64,000 nt of DNA from Nocardia wallacei. Its GTDB lineage: Bacteria; Actinomycetota; Actinomycetes; Mycobacteriales; Mycobacteriaceae. This document shows, one piece after another, positions 34,313-42,792 of the stretch (position 1 is its first letter; every line of letters starts with the position of its first letter). The stretch lies in the NCBI RefSeq assembly GCF_029868745.1, contig NZ_JARWOP010000120.1:37724-101723 (forward strand). Reading direction: 5' to 3'. The notes beneath the pieces are model-generated. The model was not told where the DNA came from and ran no database searches. It saw only the letters and a list, made by a program, of their open reading frames with translations. Both the position numbers and the translations under genes were made by a program.

Positions 34313-35494
34313 ATGGCCGCGCCGCATCCACCCCTGTCGACTCCGGGGACCCGGACGCTGGCGGACGCCTGCCAGGCCGATATTCCGCGACTGACCAGCC
34401 GGTTGATCTCGGCGATCTTCACCGACAACCCGGAATGGACCGACTACACCTCGGTGCCGCGGGCGGAACTGCGCGACGGCTGCCGCCGCTACCTGACGCG
34501 CATCCTGCAGTTGCTGGGCGGCGAGCCCGGTGATCCCGAGCGCGACGGCGTGGCGGCGTCGATCGGGCGGCACCGCGCCGAACAGGGCGTCCCGCTGGAG
34601 GCGATGCTGCGCACGTTCCGGCTCGGCGGCGGCATCGTGTGGGAGGCGCTGCTGGACAAGGCCGAGAACGCGGGGCCGCAGGAGATCCGGGAGGCCGGGA
34701 CGGCGATGTGGACGGTCATCGATGGGCTGTCCTCCGCGCTGGTCACCTCCTACCGCAACACCGAACTCGAGCAGGTGCGCCGCGACGAGCGCCGCCGCCA
34801 CGCACTGATCGAGGATCTGCTCGCGGGACGGGCGCACGACGCCGGGTTCGCCGCCCGAGCCGCGCGCGAGTTGAACCTGCCGAGCCACGGGGCATACCTG
34901 GTGGTGGCCGCCCGCGGAGACGACCGTCCACTGCGCGCGGGCGCCGAAACCACGCTGTCCGCCTTGGGTATTCGCTCGGTGTGGCACGACCACATGGACA
35001 CCACCATCGGCCTGGTGGCGCTGGAGCACCGCGACAGCGACGACGTGCTGCGGCATCTGCGGCCCCTGGTGCGCGGGCGCGCGGGCGCCTCCCCCGCCGT
35101 TCCCGGTCTCGCGCAAGTGGATTCGGCGCACGCGTCGGCGCTCACCGCGCTGGAGACGCTGCCCACCGACGCCACGGGATTGGTGGCACTGGACGAGCGC
35201 TACCCGGAGGCGCTGCTGACGCGCTCCCCCGACTTGGCCGACCAGTTGGTGGCGCACGTCCTGGGACCGGTGCTGGAGCTACCCGCGAAGGAGCGCGACA
35301 TTCTGTTGCAGACCCTCGCGACCTGGCTGGCGGAGAACTGCTCGGCCGCCAATGCCGCCCCGCGCCTGCACTGCCACCGCAACACGGTGATCAATCGGCT
35401 GCAACGGATTTCGACGTTGCTCGGACGGCCGTTGGAGGGCCAGCGCTCCTACGTGGAGCTGTCGCTGGCCCTCGCCGCACTGCAGTTGCCCTGA
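34313..35494 (+). CDS. PucR/CdaR-type transcriptional regulator
   Basis: A 393-residue regulator. The N half (FTDNPEWTDYTSVPRAEL and GVPLEAMLRTFRLGGGIVWE) is a RsbT/PucR-type helical sensor, and the C-terminus is a HTH_30 domain (TWLAENCSAANAAPRLHCHR, NTVINRLQRISTLLGR). Actinobacterial relatives regulate diverse catabolic genes. It is in line with and 34 bases after the T4SS-like gene, which may be its target or operon partner. It is not closely similar to the xdh-linked PucR. Confidence 0.8.
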   Translation: MAAPHPPLSTPGTRTLADACQADIPRLTSRLISAIFTDNPEWTDYTSVPRAELRDGCRRYLTRILQLLGGEPGDPERDGVAASIGRHRAEQGVPLEAMLRTFRLGGGIVWEALLDKAENAGPQEIREAGTAMWTVIDGLSSALVTSYRNTELEQVRRDERRRHALIEDLLAGRAHDAGFAARAARELNLPSHGAYLVVAARGDDRPLRAGAETTLSALGIRSVWHDHMDTTIGLVALEHRDSDDVLRHLRPLVRGRAGASPAVPGLAQVDSAHASALTALETLPTDATGLVALDERYPEALLTRSPDLADQLVAHVLGPVLELPAKERDILLQTLATWLAENCSAANAAPRLHCHRNTVINRLQRISTLLGRPLEGQRSYVELSLALAALQLP

Positions 35495-35507
35495 GAACGC
35501 CGCCCCC

Positions 35508-36458
35508 TCACGCGCCCAGCGCGGCGGCCAGGTGCGGCCAGGAGTCGTGCAGATCGGCCTCGAATTGACCCCAGGTGTGTGAGCCCTCCGGCCGGTTCAC
35601 ATGGATCGCGGGGATGCCGAGCTGAGCGAGCCGTCCCGCGAAGGCCCCGGTGCAGGCGCTGGCGATCGCCTCGACCGGAGGGAACGGGAGACCGCCCTGA
35701 TCGATGGCGCCCGGCGTGCCGGTGGCCGCCGAGAGGTAGACGGTCTTACCCGCCAGCGCGCCGGCGCGAGCGAACGCGTCGTGCGCGGGCCAAGCCCCCG
35801 TGCCCGGCAAGCCCCACATGTTCCCAGGGTTGGCGCCGCCCCGGACGACTTGCGCCGAGACCAAGCCGATTCCGGCGGGGTCCGAGGACCACGGGCAACC
35901 GCTGTAGGCGGCGACCGCGTTGTAGCGTTCCGGCGCCTGAATCGCCAGGTCGATGGCCGAGGCGGCGCTCATCGACACTCCGGCGACGGCATTGCGGCCG
36001 GTGCTGCCCAGATGCGAATCGAGCGCCGCGGGCAGCTCCTGGGTCAGGAAGGTCTGCCAGCGGCCGCGGCCGACCACGGGATCGTCGGTGACCCAGTCGG
36101 TGTACATGCTGTACGCGCCGCCGATCGGCATCACCACGTTGACGTGCTTGTCGGCGAAGAAATCCCGCACATCCGTATCGTCCCACCAGGAGATGCCGTC
36201 CAAGCCGCCGCCGATGCCCGTCAGCAGGTAGAGCGTGGGCGCGGAGCCCCCTGCGGCACGGATCACCCGGTTGCTCACCACGCGGTCCATCGCCGGGGAG
36301 TAGACGTCCACCTGCGAGACGGAGCCGCCCAAGGGGTGCTCGCCGACCACCCGCGCCTCCCCGGCGGCCGACGCCGTACCACTGGACACGAACCCTATAG
36401 CGACGGCGCCCATCAGCACACTCATGAGCGCGGCCGACCACCTCAAAGCCCTCACCAT
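35508..36458 (-). CDS. Antigen 85-type mycolyltransferase/esterase
   Basis: A 316-residue secreted alpha/beta hydrolase. The signal peptide spans about residues 1-31 (ending GTASA). The nucleophile elbow is VAGVSMSAASA, with the Ag85 form G-x-S-M-S; LYLLTGIGGGLDGISWW precedes it and the catalytic His lies in GSHTWGQFEADLHDSWPHL. Ag85 proteins transfer mycolate to trehalose and arabinogalactan outside the cell. Overall size fits, but substrate is unproven; a plain secreted esterase is possible. Confidence 0.85.
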   Translation of the reverse strand: MVRALRWSAALMSVLMGAVAIGFVSSGTASAAGEARVVGEHPLGGSVSQVDVYSPAMDRVVSNRVIRAAGGSAPTLYLLTGIGGGLDGISWWDDTDVRDFFADKHVNVVMPIGGAYSMYTDWVTDDPVVGRGRWQTFLTQELPAALDSHLGSTGRNAVAGVSMSAASAIDLAIQAPERYNAVAAYSGCPWSSDPAGIGLVSAQVVRGGANPGNMWGLPGTGAWPAHDAFARAGALAGKTVYLSAATGTPGAIDQGGLPFPPVEAIASACTGAFAGRLAQLGIPAIHVNRPEGSHTWGQFEADLHDSWPHLAAALGA

Positions 36459-36862
36459 TCCGTTGTACGCGGAAGATCACCCGGGCGCAGCAATCCCGAG
36501 AAGATCAGCGCGTCGCGGCCCGCATGTCATCGATCGGCTTGTGGGACAGGCGGATCGCAGCAACCAGCCGCGGCGGCCCGCACCCGGCGTCGAAACACAG
36601 GTCCGGCCGTGCGCCGCGCTGGACGCGGCCCGCCTGGCAATCTTCCGGCACCGAACCACGAAGGATCGGCCGTTCGGTGTGTCTCGCAGTGTCGTGTCAC
36701 GAGTGAACCATTCGGTCGATTGGGCTCGGAGCCCATTTTCGAAGCGCGATTCCTGGGCTTTCGAGTCATTGTTTGTGCACTGCGTGGCGACGAGACTCGT
36801 GGGCGATGACCCGTGCCACAACCTGGGCAGGGTCGGAATCGTCGAGACTAGGAGCACCACGA
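36459..36862. other. Intergenic stretch upstream of the lpd-pdh operon
   Basis: No confident gene. On the minus strand a 48-codon GTG frame (36651-36505) has high-GC third positions and two Cys (VPEDCQAG and PDLCFDAGCG segments) but no ribosome site, so I do not call it. The promoter of the operon is expected near 36700-36850, where the sequence is AT-richer. Otherwise nothing is recognised. Confidence 0.3.
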
Positions 36863-38311
36863 GTGCCGGAATTCGATCTTTTGGTCGTGGGCGGGGGCCC
36901 CGGCGGGTACGTGGCCGCCATCCGCGCGGCGCAGCGTGGTCTGTCGGTCGGCCTGGTGGAGAAGGAGCGGCCCGGCGGCGTCTGCCTGAACTGGGGCTGC
37001 ATCCCGACCAAGGCCATGCTGCGCTCCGCCGAGGTCTTCCAAACTGTCAGCGCCGCAGCCGATTTCGGTGTGCTATCCGACAACGTCCGGTTCGATTTCG
37101 GCGCCGTGCGCCAGCGCAAGGACGGCGTCGTCAAGGAACTCACCGACGGCGTCGCGGGCCTGCTGCGGGCCAACGGCGTGACCGTGCTCGAGGGCCACGC
37201 CCGGTTCACCGGGCCCACCACCGTCGAGGTGCACGAGGTGGGCCCGTCGCCGATCTTCCCCGGCGGCCCGCGCTACGCCGCCGCCCCGACCACCCCGATC
37301 CGCCGCGTCGACGCCCGGGACGTGATCATCGCGACCGGCTCGGTCCCCGCGCGGCTGCCGATCCCGGGGGCCGAACTGCCCGGCGTGGTCACCTCCGACG
37401 GCGCGTTCGGACTGACCGAGGTGCCCCGGCGACTGGTGGTGGTCGGCGGCAGCGCGGTCGGCGCCGAATGGGCCAGTCTGTTCGCCACCTTCGGCGCCGA
37501 GGTCACGATCGTCGAACTCCAGGATCGCCTGGTTCCCTTGGAGGACAAGGACATCGGGACCACACTGGGCCGCTCGTTCACCCAGCGCGGCATCACCGTG
37601 CTGACGGGCTCGACGGTCGAATCGATCACGGCGGCCGCACCGTTGCGCGTGACCGTCGGCGGGCCGCACGCCCGTGAACTCGACGCCGATGTGGTGCTCG
37701 TGGGCGTGGGCCGCCGCCCCAACACCGCGGACCTGGGCCTGGCAGACGCCGGAATCGGCACGGACGCACGAGGTTTCATCGAGGTCGACGACCAATTGCG
37801 GACCGGCGTCGAACACGTCTACGCCATCGGCGACGTCACCGGCCGGGCGCTGCTCGCGCACGTCGCCTCGCACCAGGGGCTCACCGCCGCCGACGTGATC
37901 GCCGGACACCCCGCGCACATCGACTACACCGTGATCCCCGCGGCGACCTTCACCCACCCCGAGATCGCCTCCGTGGGCCTGACCGAGGAGCAGGCGCGGG
38001 CGGCCGGTCACCAGGTGCTGACCGCGAAGTTCCCGTTCGCGGCGCTGGGCCGGCCGCGGACCTTCGGCGACACCGAGGGCTTCATGAAGATCGTTGCCGG
38101 GCAACAGCATCAGGAAGTGCTCGGCGTGCATATCATCGGCCCGTCGGCCAGCGACCTGATCACCGAGGGCGCCCTCGCCATCACGCTGGAGGCGACCCTC
38201 GACGAACTCGCCGACACCATCCACGCCCACCCCACCCTCGGCGAGATCGGCATGGAGGCGGCCCTGACCGGGCTCGGCCTGCCGGTACACATCGCGCCGC
38301 GCAAGCGTTGA
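36863..38311 (+). CDS. lpd: Dihydrolipoyl dehydrogenase (E3)
   Basis: A 482-residue flavoprotein that reoxidises the lipoyl arm. FAD motif VVGGGPGGYVAAIRAAQRG, redox disulfide GGVCLNWGCIPTKA, NAD motif VVVGGSAVGAEWASLFATFG and the active-site HAHPTLGE are all present. The loop around residues 130-150 (VGPSPIFPGGPRYAAAP) is longer than usual. GTG 36863 has AGGAG 8 bases upstream. First gene of the four-gene 2-oxoacid dehydrogenase operon; 12 bases separate it from E1 alpha. Confidence 0.93.
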   Translation: MPEFDLLVVGGGPGGYVAAIRAAQRGLSVGLVEKERPGGVCLNWGCIPTKAMLRSAEVFQTVSAAADFGVLSDNVRFDFGAVRQRKDGVVKELTDGVAGLLRANGVTVLEGHARFTGPTTVEVHEVGPSPIFPGGPRYAAAPTTPIRRVDARDVIIATGSVPARLPIPGAELPGVVTSDGAFGLTEVPRRLVVVGGSAVGAEWASLFATFGAEVTIVELQDRLVPLEDKDIGTTLGRSFTQRGITVLTGSTVESITAAAPLRVTVGGPHARELDADVVLVGVGRRPNTADLGLADAGIGTDARGFIEVDDQLRTGVEHVYAIGDVTGRALLAHVASHQGLTAADVIAGHPAHIDYTVIPAATFTHPEIASVGLTEEQARAAGHQVLTAKFPFAALGRPRTFGDTEGFMKIVAGQQHQEVLGVHIIGPSASDLITEGALAITLEATLDELADTIHAHPTLGEIGMEAALTGLGLPVHIAPRKR

Positions 38312-38323
38312 GGAGTCCCACCC

Positions 38324-39415
38324 GTGACCACGACCACCGCCCCGCGCAAGAGCGCACGCAAGGCCGCCCCCAAGCCGGAAGCCAAGGCGGACAACAGGTT
38401 CGCCGACGAGGACCCGAAGACACTGCGCGGGCTCTACCGCGACATGCTGTTCGTGCGCCGGTTCGAGGAGCGCACCGCGCAGAGCTACCAGCAGGCCAAG
38501 ATCGGCGGCTACTGCCACCTCAATCTCGGTGAGGAGGCCACCGTCGTCGGCCTGGCGGCGGCCATGCGGCCCACCGACTATCTGTTCACGAACTACCGCG
38601 AACACGGCTACGCCCTGGCCAAGGGCATCGAGCCCGGCCGCGTGATGGCCGAGCTGTACGGCCGCACCACCGGCACCTCCAAGGGCTGGGGCGGGTCGAT
38701 GCACATGTACGACACCGCGACCCGGCTGCTGGGCGGCTACGCCATCGTGGGCGGTCAGGTCCCGCTGGCCGTCGGCGCAGCGCTGGCCATCGACTACCGC
38801 GGCGGCGACGATGTCGTGGTGTGCCAGATGGGCGACGGCACCACGAATATCGGCGCCTTCCACGAGTCGCTGAACATCGCGGCGCTGTGGCGGCTGCCGG
38901 TGCTGTTCCTGGTGATCAACAACCGGACCGGCATGGGCACCACGGTCGAGCGGTCGTCGGCCGAACCCGACCTGTACAAGCGGGCCGAATCCTACCGGAT
39001 GCGCGGCGAGCGGGTGGACGGCACCGACGTGCTGGCGGTCCGCGATGTCGCCGCCGAACTGCTGGAAGGCGCTCGGCGCGAAGGCAAACCGGCGCTGCTG
39101 GAGGCGGTCAGTCACCGCCTCAAGGGGCATTCGGTGGTCGACCCGGCGAAATACCGTTCCGCCGAGGACGTCTCGGCCGCCCGCGAGCACGATCCGATCG
39201 TCCGGTTCGCGGCCGAACTGGTCGCGGCCGGGGTGCTGTCGGAACAGGACACCGCCGACCTCGAGGCCGAGGTGCGCGAGGGTGTCGAGGCGGCGGTGGC
39301 ATTCGCCGACGCCAGCCCGCACCCGGAGCCGGACAGCCTGTTCGACTACAACTACGCCACCCCGGTGCCCGGCGATTCCCGCCGCCTGCCCGCCGACCCG
39401 CTCTTCACAGCCTGA
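38324..39415 (+). CDS. pdhA: Pyruvate dehydrogenase-type E1 alpha subunit
   Basis: A 363-residue thiamine-diphosphate enzyme. An Ala/Lys-rich N-terminus of about 25 residues is followed by RDMLFVRRFEERTAQSYQ, the GRTTGTSKGWGGSMHMYD loop and the ThDP/Mg motif GDGTTNIGAFHESLNIAALW. The sequence is of the PDH E1 alpha type rather than branched-chain BkdA. The E1 alpha/beta form differs from the single-chain AceE that most actinobacteria use, so this is probably an additional or specialised complex. Confidence 0.88.
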   Translation: MTTTTAPRKSARKAAPKPEAKADNRFADEDPKTLRGLYRDMLFVRRFEERTAQSYQQAKIGGYCHLNLGEEATVVGLAAAMRPTDYLFTNYREHGYALAKGIEPGRVMAELYGRTTGTSKGWGGSMHMYDTATRLLGGYAIVGGQVPLAVGAALAIDYRGGDDVVVCQMGDGTTNIGAFHESLNIAALWRLPVLFLVINNRTGMGTTVERSSAEPDLYKRAESYRMRGERVDGTDVLAVRDVAAELLEGARREGKPALLEAVSHRLKGHSVVDPAKYRSAEDVSAAREHDPIVRFAAELVAAGVLSEQDTADLEAEVREGVEAAVAFADASPHPEPDSLFDYNYATPVPGDSRRLPADPLFTA

Positions 39416-39426
39416 GGACTGCCACC

Positions 39427-40419
39427 GTGCCTGTCATGACCTATCGCGAGGCCCTGCGCGACACCCTGCGCCAGGAGATGCGCCGCGACGACGACATCCT
39501 GCTCATCGGCGAGGAGATCGGCGTCTTCGAGGGTTCCTACAAGATCACCGCCGGTCTGCTCGCCGAGTTCGGCGAGAAGCGGGTGCGCGACACACCGATC
39601 GCCGAGGAGGGTTTCGTCGGCGCCGCCATCGGCGCGGCCATGCTCGGGCTGCGCCCCGTCGTGGAGATCATGACGATCAACTTCTCGCTGCTCGCGCTGG
39701 ACCAGATCGTCAACCACGCCGCCAAGATCTACGGCATGTTCGGCGGCCAGACCAGTGTGCCGATGGTGATCCGCACTCCCGGCGGCGGCGGTCAGCAACT
39801 CGGCGCGACGCATTCGCAGAACATCGAGCTGTACTACGCCTTCGTGCCCGGCCTGAAGGTGGTCGCGCCGAGTACGCCCGCCGATGCCCGCGCGCTGCTG
39901 CAGGCGGCGATCACCGACGACGATCCGGTGCTGTTCCTGGAGAATCTGTCGCTCTACAACACCAAAGGCGAAGTGCCCGACAACCTTCCGCCGGTACAGA
40001 TCGGCAAGGCCGCGGTCACGCGGCCGGGCACGGACATCACGCTGATCGGCTACTCGCGGATGGCCACGGTCGCCACGCAGGTGGCCGAACGGCTGGCCGC
40101 GGAGGGGATCTCGGCCGAGGTGATCGATCTGCGCAGCCTGCGGCCGCTGGACCGGGACACCCTGGTGGCATCGGTGCGCAAGACGGGCTGCGCGGTGATC
40201 GGCGAGGACGACTGGCTCACCTACGGTATCGGCGCCGAGGTCGCCGCCTCGATCTCCGACGGCGCCTTCGACTATCTGGACGCGCCCGTGCGCCGGGTGG
40301 CGATGGCCGAGGTGCCGCTACCCTACGCCAAGCCGCTGGAGCGGCTCGCGCTCCCCTCCGCCGATTCGCTGTACACCGCCGCGGTGGAAACCCTTGCGGC
40401 CGTGGGCCGCCGCCGGTGA
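39427..40419 (+). CDS. pdhB: Pyruvate dehydrogenase-type E1 beta subunit
   Basis: A 330-residue transketolase-like subunit with LIGEEIGVFEGSYKITAGLL, DTPIAEEGFVGAAIGAAMLG and TPGGGGQQLGATHSQN, then IDLRSLRPLDRDT. GTG 39427 follows GAGGA; ATG 39436 is the alternative. It pairs with E1 alpha to decarboxylate the 2-oxoacid and load the lipoyl domain. It lies 11 bases after E1 alpha. Confidence 0.9.
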   Translation: MPVMTYREALRDTLRQEMRRDDDILLIGEEIGVFEGSYKITAGLLAEFGEKRVRDTPIAEEGFVGAAIGAAMLGLRPVVEIMTINFSLLALDQIVNHAAKIYGMFGGQTSVPMVIRTPGGGGQQLGATHSQNIELYYAFVPGLKVVAPSTPADARALLQAAITDDDPVLFLENLSLYNTKGEVPDNLPPVQIGKAAVTRPGTDITLIGYSRMATVATQVAERLAAEGISAEVIDLRSLRPLDRDTLVASVRKTGCAVIGEDDWLTYGIGAEVAASISDGAFDYLDAPVRRVAMAEVPLPYAKPLERLALPSADSLYTAAVETLAAVGRRR

Positions 40420-40455
40420 GCGCCGCCCGCACGCCCACTCCGAAGGACACCCACA

Positions 40456-41847
40456 TTGCCTGAAATCACCATGCCCCGCCTGTCCGACACCATGGAGGAC
40501 GGGGTCATCGCGTCCTGGCTCAAGCAGGTCGGCGACCAGGTCACCCGCGGCGAGGTGCTCGCCGAGATCGAAACCGACAAGGCCCTCATGGAATTGGAGG
40601 CCTACGACGACGGCGTACTCGAGCAGATCCTCGCCGACGCGGGCGCCCGGGTCCCGATCGGCGAGCCGATCGCCATTGTCGGGGACGGGACCGCGCCCTC
40701 GCCTTCCGCAGGCGCACAAGGCGCTTCGGCCGCTTCGAGTCCGGCGACCGGCGGCACCCCGGGCGAGGTCCCTGGTGCGCGTGGTTCTGTTCATGACGGA
40801 GTAGCTGCGGACACCGGCGCACAGTCGGTCCGGGCTGCCGATTCGCAGGGCGGTCCGGCGGGCGGTGCGGCAGGCGGTGCGACGAGCGGCGAGCGGCGGC
40901 CCAAATCGTCTCCGCTGGCTCGCAAGATCGCTCGCGAGCTGGGCGTAGATCTGGCGGCGGTCACGGGCACCGGCCCCGGCGGCCGGATCACGCGCCAGGA
41001 TGTCGAATCCGCCCGTGCCGCAGACGATTCCGCACAACGACCCGGCACCGAAGCCGCGGGCAACTCCCGCCCGGACGGCCGATCCGCGAGCCCGGCGCAC
41101 AACGAACCAGCCGAGGGCGCCATCGGCGGATCCGGGAGTTCCGCACCGGCATCCGGCGCGTACGACGACGTGCCGCTGACCACGATCCAGCAGGTGTCGG
41201 CCAAGCGGCTGGCCGACAGCATGCAGCAGGCGCCCCACATTTATCTGACCAGCGCGATCGACGTCACCGAGTTGCTGGCGTTCCGCGGCGAGATCAACGC
41301 CACGCTGGAGGCGGCGGGCAAGGGCAAGGTCAGCGTGAACGACCTGCTGGTGAAAGCCGTGGCCGCGACGCTGCGCGCGGAACCGGCCGTGAACGTCTCC
41401 TTCGCCGGTGACAAACTGTTGCGCCACCACGGGATTCACCTCGGCGTCGCGGTGGCAACACCGGCCGGGTTGCTGGTGCCGGTGATCCGCGATGCCGACC
41501 GCAAGAGCGTCTCCGAGATCGCGGCCGAGACCCGGGATCTGGCCGGGCGGGCACGCGACCGCAAGCTACGCGCGAACGAGATGTCCGGCGGCACGTTCAC
41601 CATCTCGAACCTGGGCATGTTCGGCATCGAGCAGTTCACCGCCGTGATCAACCCGCCGGAGTCGGCGATCCTCGCCGTGGGCGCCGCCCAGGAGGAACTG
41701 CGCCTCGCGGACGGCGAGGTGGTCGCCCGCAAGATCCTGCGGGTGACCCTGTCCGCCGACCACCGCGCGATCGACGGCGCCGTCGGGGCCCAGTTCCTGC
41801 GGCACCTGCAGGAACTGCTGGAACACCCGCTGCGCATCGTCACCTAG
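40456..41847 (+). CDS. pdhC: Dihydrolipoamide acyltransferase (E2)
   Basis: A 463-residue E2. A single N-terminal lipoyl domain has K42 in EIETDKALMELE, a Pro/Ala/Gly-rich linker follows, a peripheral-subunit-binding domain (about residues 153-190) has SSPLARKIARELGVDLAAV and GTGPGGRITRQDV, and the catalytic domain ends with SADHRAIDGAVGAQFLRHL. The active-site His and Asp are intact. Last gene of the operon, before a strong hairpin. Confidence 0.93.
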   Translation: MPEITMPRLSDTMEDGVIASWLKQVGDQVTRGEVLAEIETDKALMELEAYDDGVLEQILADAGARVPIGEPIAIVGDGTAPSPSAGAQGASAASSPATGGTPGEVPGARGSVHDGVAADTGAQSVRAADSQGGPAGGAAGGATSGERRPKSSPLARKIARELGVDLAAVTGTGPGGRITRQDVESARAADDSAQRPGTEAAGNSRPDGRSASPAHNEPAEGAIGGSGSSAPASGAYDDVPLTTIQQVSAKRLADSMQQAPHIYLTSAIDVTELLAFRGEINATLEAAGKGKVSVNDLLVKAVAATLRAEPAVNVSFAGDKLLRHHGIHLGVAVATPAGLLVPVIRDADRKSVSEIAAETRDLAGRARDRKLRANEMSGGTFTISNLGMFGIEQFTAVINPPESAILAVGAAQEELRLADGEVVARKILRVTLSADHRAIDGAVGAQFLRHLQELLEHPLRIVT

Positions 41848-41992
41848 CCCGGCGCGCACAGCTTCCCGACCACCGGCATACCCGCCGACCCCGGCGCCAG
41901 TGCCCGCTTCCCGACAGCGGACGCCGGGGTTCCCGCCGGAGCGCCACAAGTGCACGAGGGACCCGATCCCCACCCCGGGCGGCGGGAGTACC

Positions 41993-42035
41993 GCCGGGGT
42001 GACGGGCCAGGCCACCAGCCACCCGTCACCCCGGC
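41993..42035 (+). terminator. Strong hairpin after the pdh operon
   Basis: Perfect 14-bp arms (GCCGGGGTGACGGG at 41993-42006 and its complement at 42022-42035) with a 15-nt loop, 145 bases after pdhC and 85 bases before pnuC. No T-run follows, as usual in high-GC actinobacteria. It could also act in the pnuC leader. Confidence 0.6.
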
Positions 42036-42119
42036 CTGAGCATCCACTCGCGGCGGACTCGCGGCAGAATCTGCCGCGTCGCTCGGAATAGTGACCGCAC
42101 AGGCCGGGTTCGATGTGAG

Positions 42120-42758
42120 GTGGACGCGGGTTTCCAGCTCTTCGGCGAGCACATCCTCTGGACCGACCTGATCGGGAACATCCTGTCGCTGACCGTGGTC
42201 TGGCTGGCCATGCGCAAGACGATGTGGACCTGGCCGGTGCAGTTGGCGGGCGCGTTGCTGCTGCTCGCCGCCTCGCTGGACGCGCACGTGCCCGGAAACG
42301 CGCTCAAGCAGATCCTGTTCTGCGCGTTGGCCGGATACGGCTGGATCTCCTGGACCCGCGGCCGGCGCGACCACGGCGGCCTGCTGGTCCGCCCGGCGAC
42401 CGCGCGCGAACGCGCCGTCCTGCTCACCGTGCTCGCCCTGGGCACCGTGCTGGTGGCCGAGCTGTTCATTCACCTGACCTGGCTGCATATCGCGTGGTCC
42501 CCGTGGGCGAACGCGTACATCTTCGTCGGCAGCGCGATCGCGACCTTCGCGCAGAGCCGCGCCCTGGTCGACTTCTGGATCATCTGGATGCTCGTCGACC
42601 TGGTCGGTGTGCCGCTGGCCTTCAACTCCGGCCTGTACGTCTCCGGCGCGGTCTACGGCCTGTTCTTCGTCATGGTCATGATCGGCTTCGCCCGCTGGCG
42701 TCGCGAATACCGGGCCCGGCAGCGCCTGCTCGGGCGGCCGGACCCGATAACCACGTGA
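42120..42758 (+). CDS. pnuC: PnuC-like nicotinamide riboside transporter
   Basis: A 212-residue polytopic protein of six or seven helices. PnuC-type positions are MWTWPVQLAGALLLL, GYGWISWTRGRRDHGG and FWIIWMLVDLVGVPLAFNSG, plus a C-terminal VYGLFFVMVMIGFARWRREY. PnuC proteins take up nicotinamide riboside by facilitated diffusion, trapped by phosphorylation. No nadR or NiaR gene is in the window. The GTG start is tentative. Confidence 0.75.
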   Translation: MDAGFQLFGEHILWTDLIGNILSLTVVWLAMRKTMWTWPVQLAGALLLLAASLDAHVPGNALKQILFCALAGYGWISWTRGRRDHGGLLVRPATARERAVLLTVLALGTVLVAELFIHLTWLHIAWSPWANAYIFVGSAIATFAQSRALVDFWIIWMLVDLVGVPLAFNSGLYVSGAVYGLFFVMVMIGFARWRREYRARQRLLGRPDPITT

Positions 42759-42792
42759 ACGGCCTAGCGGGCAGCACCCCCGCACGGCCCGT

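Noticed and set aside
34073..35257. Long minus-strand frame opposite the second PucR-type gene
   Set aside because: The composition is antisense-like (Arg/Gly/His-rich), and the plus-strand frame has a clear HTH domain.
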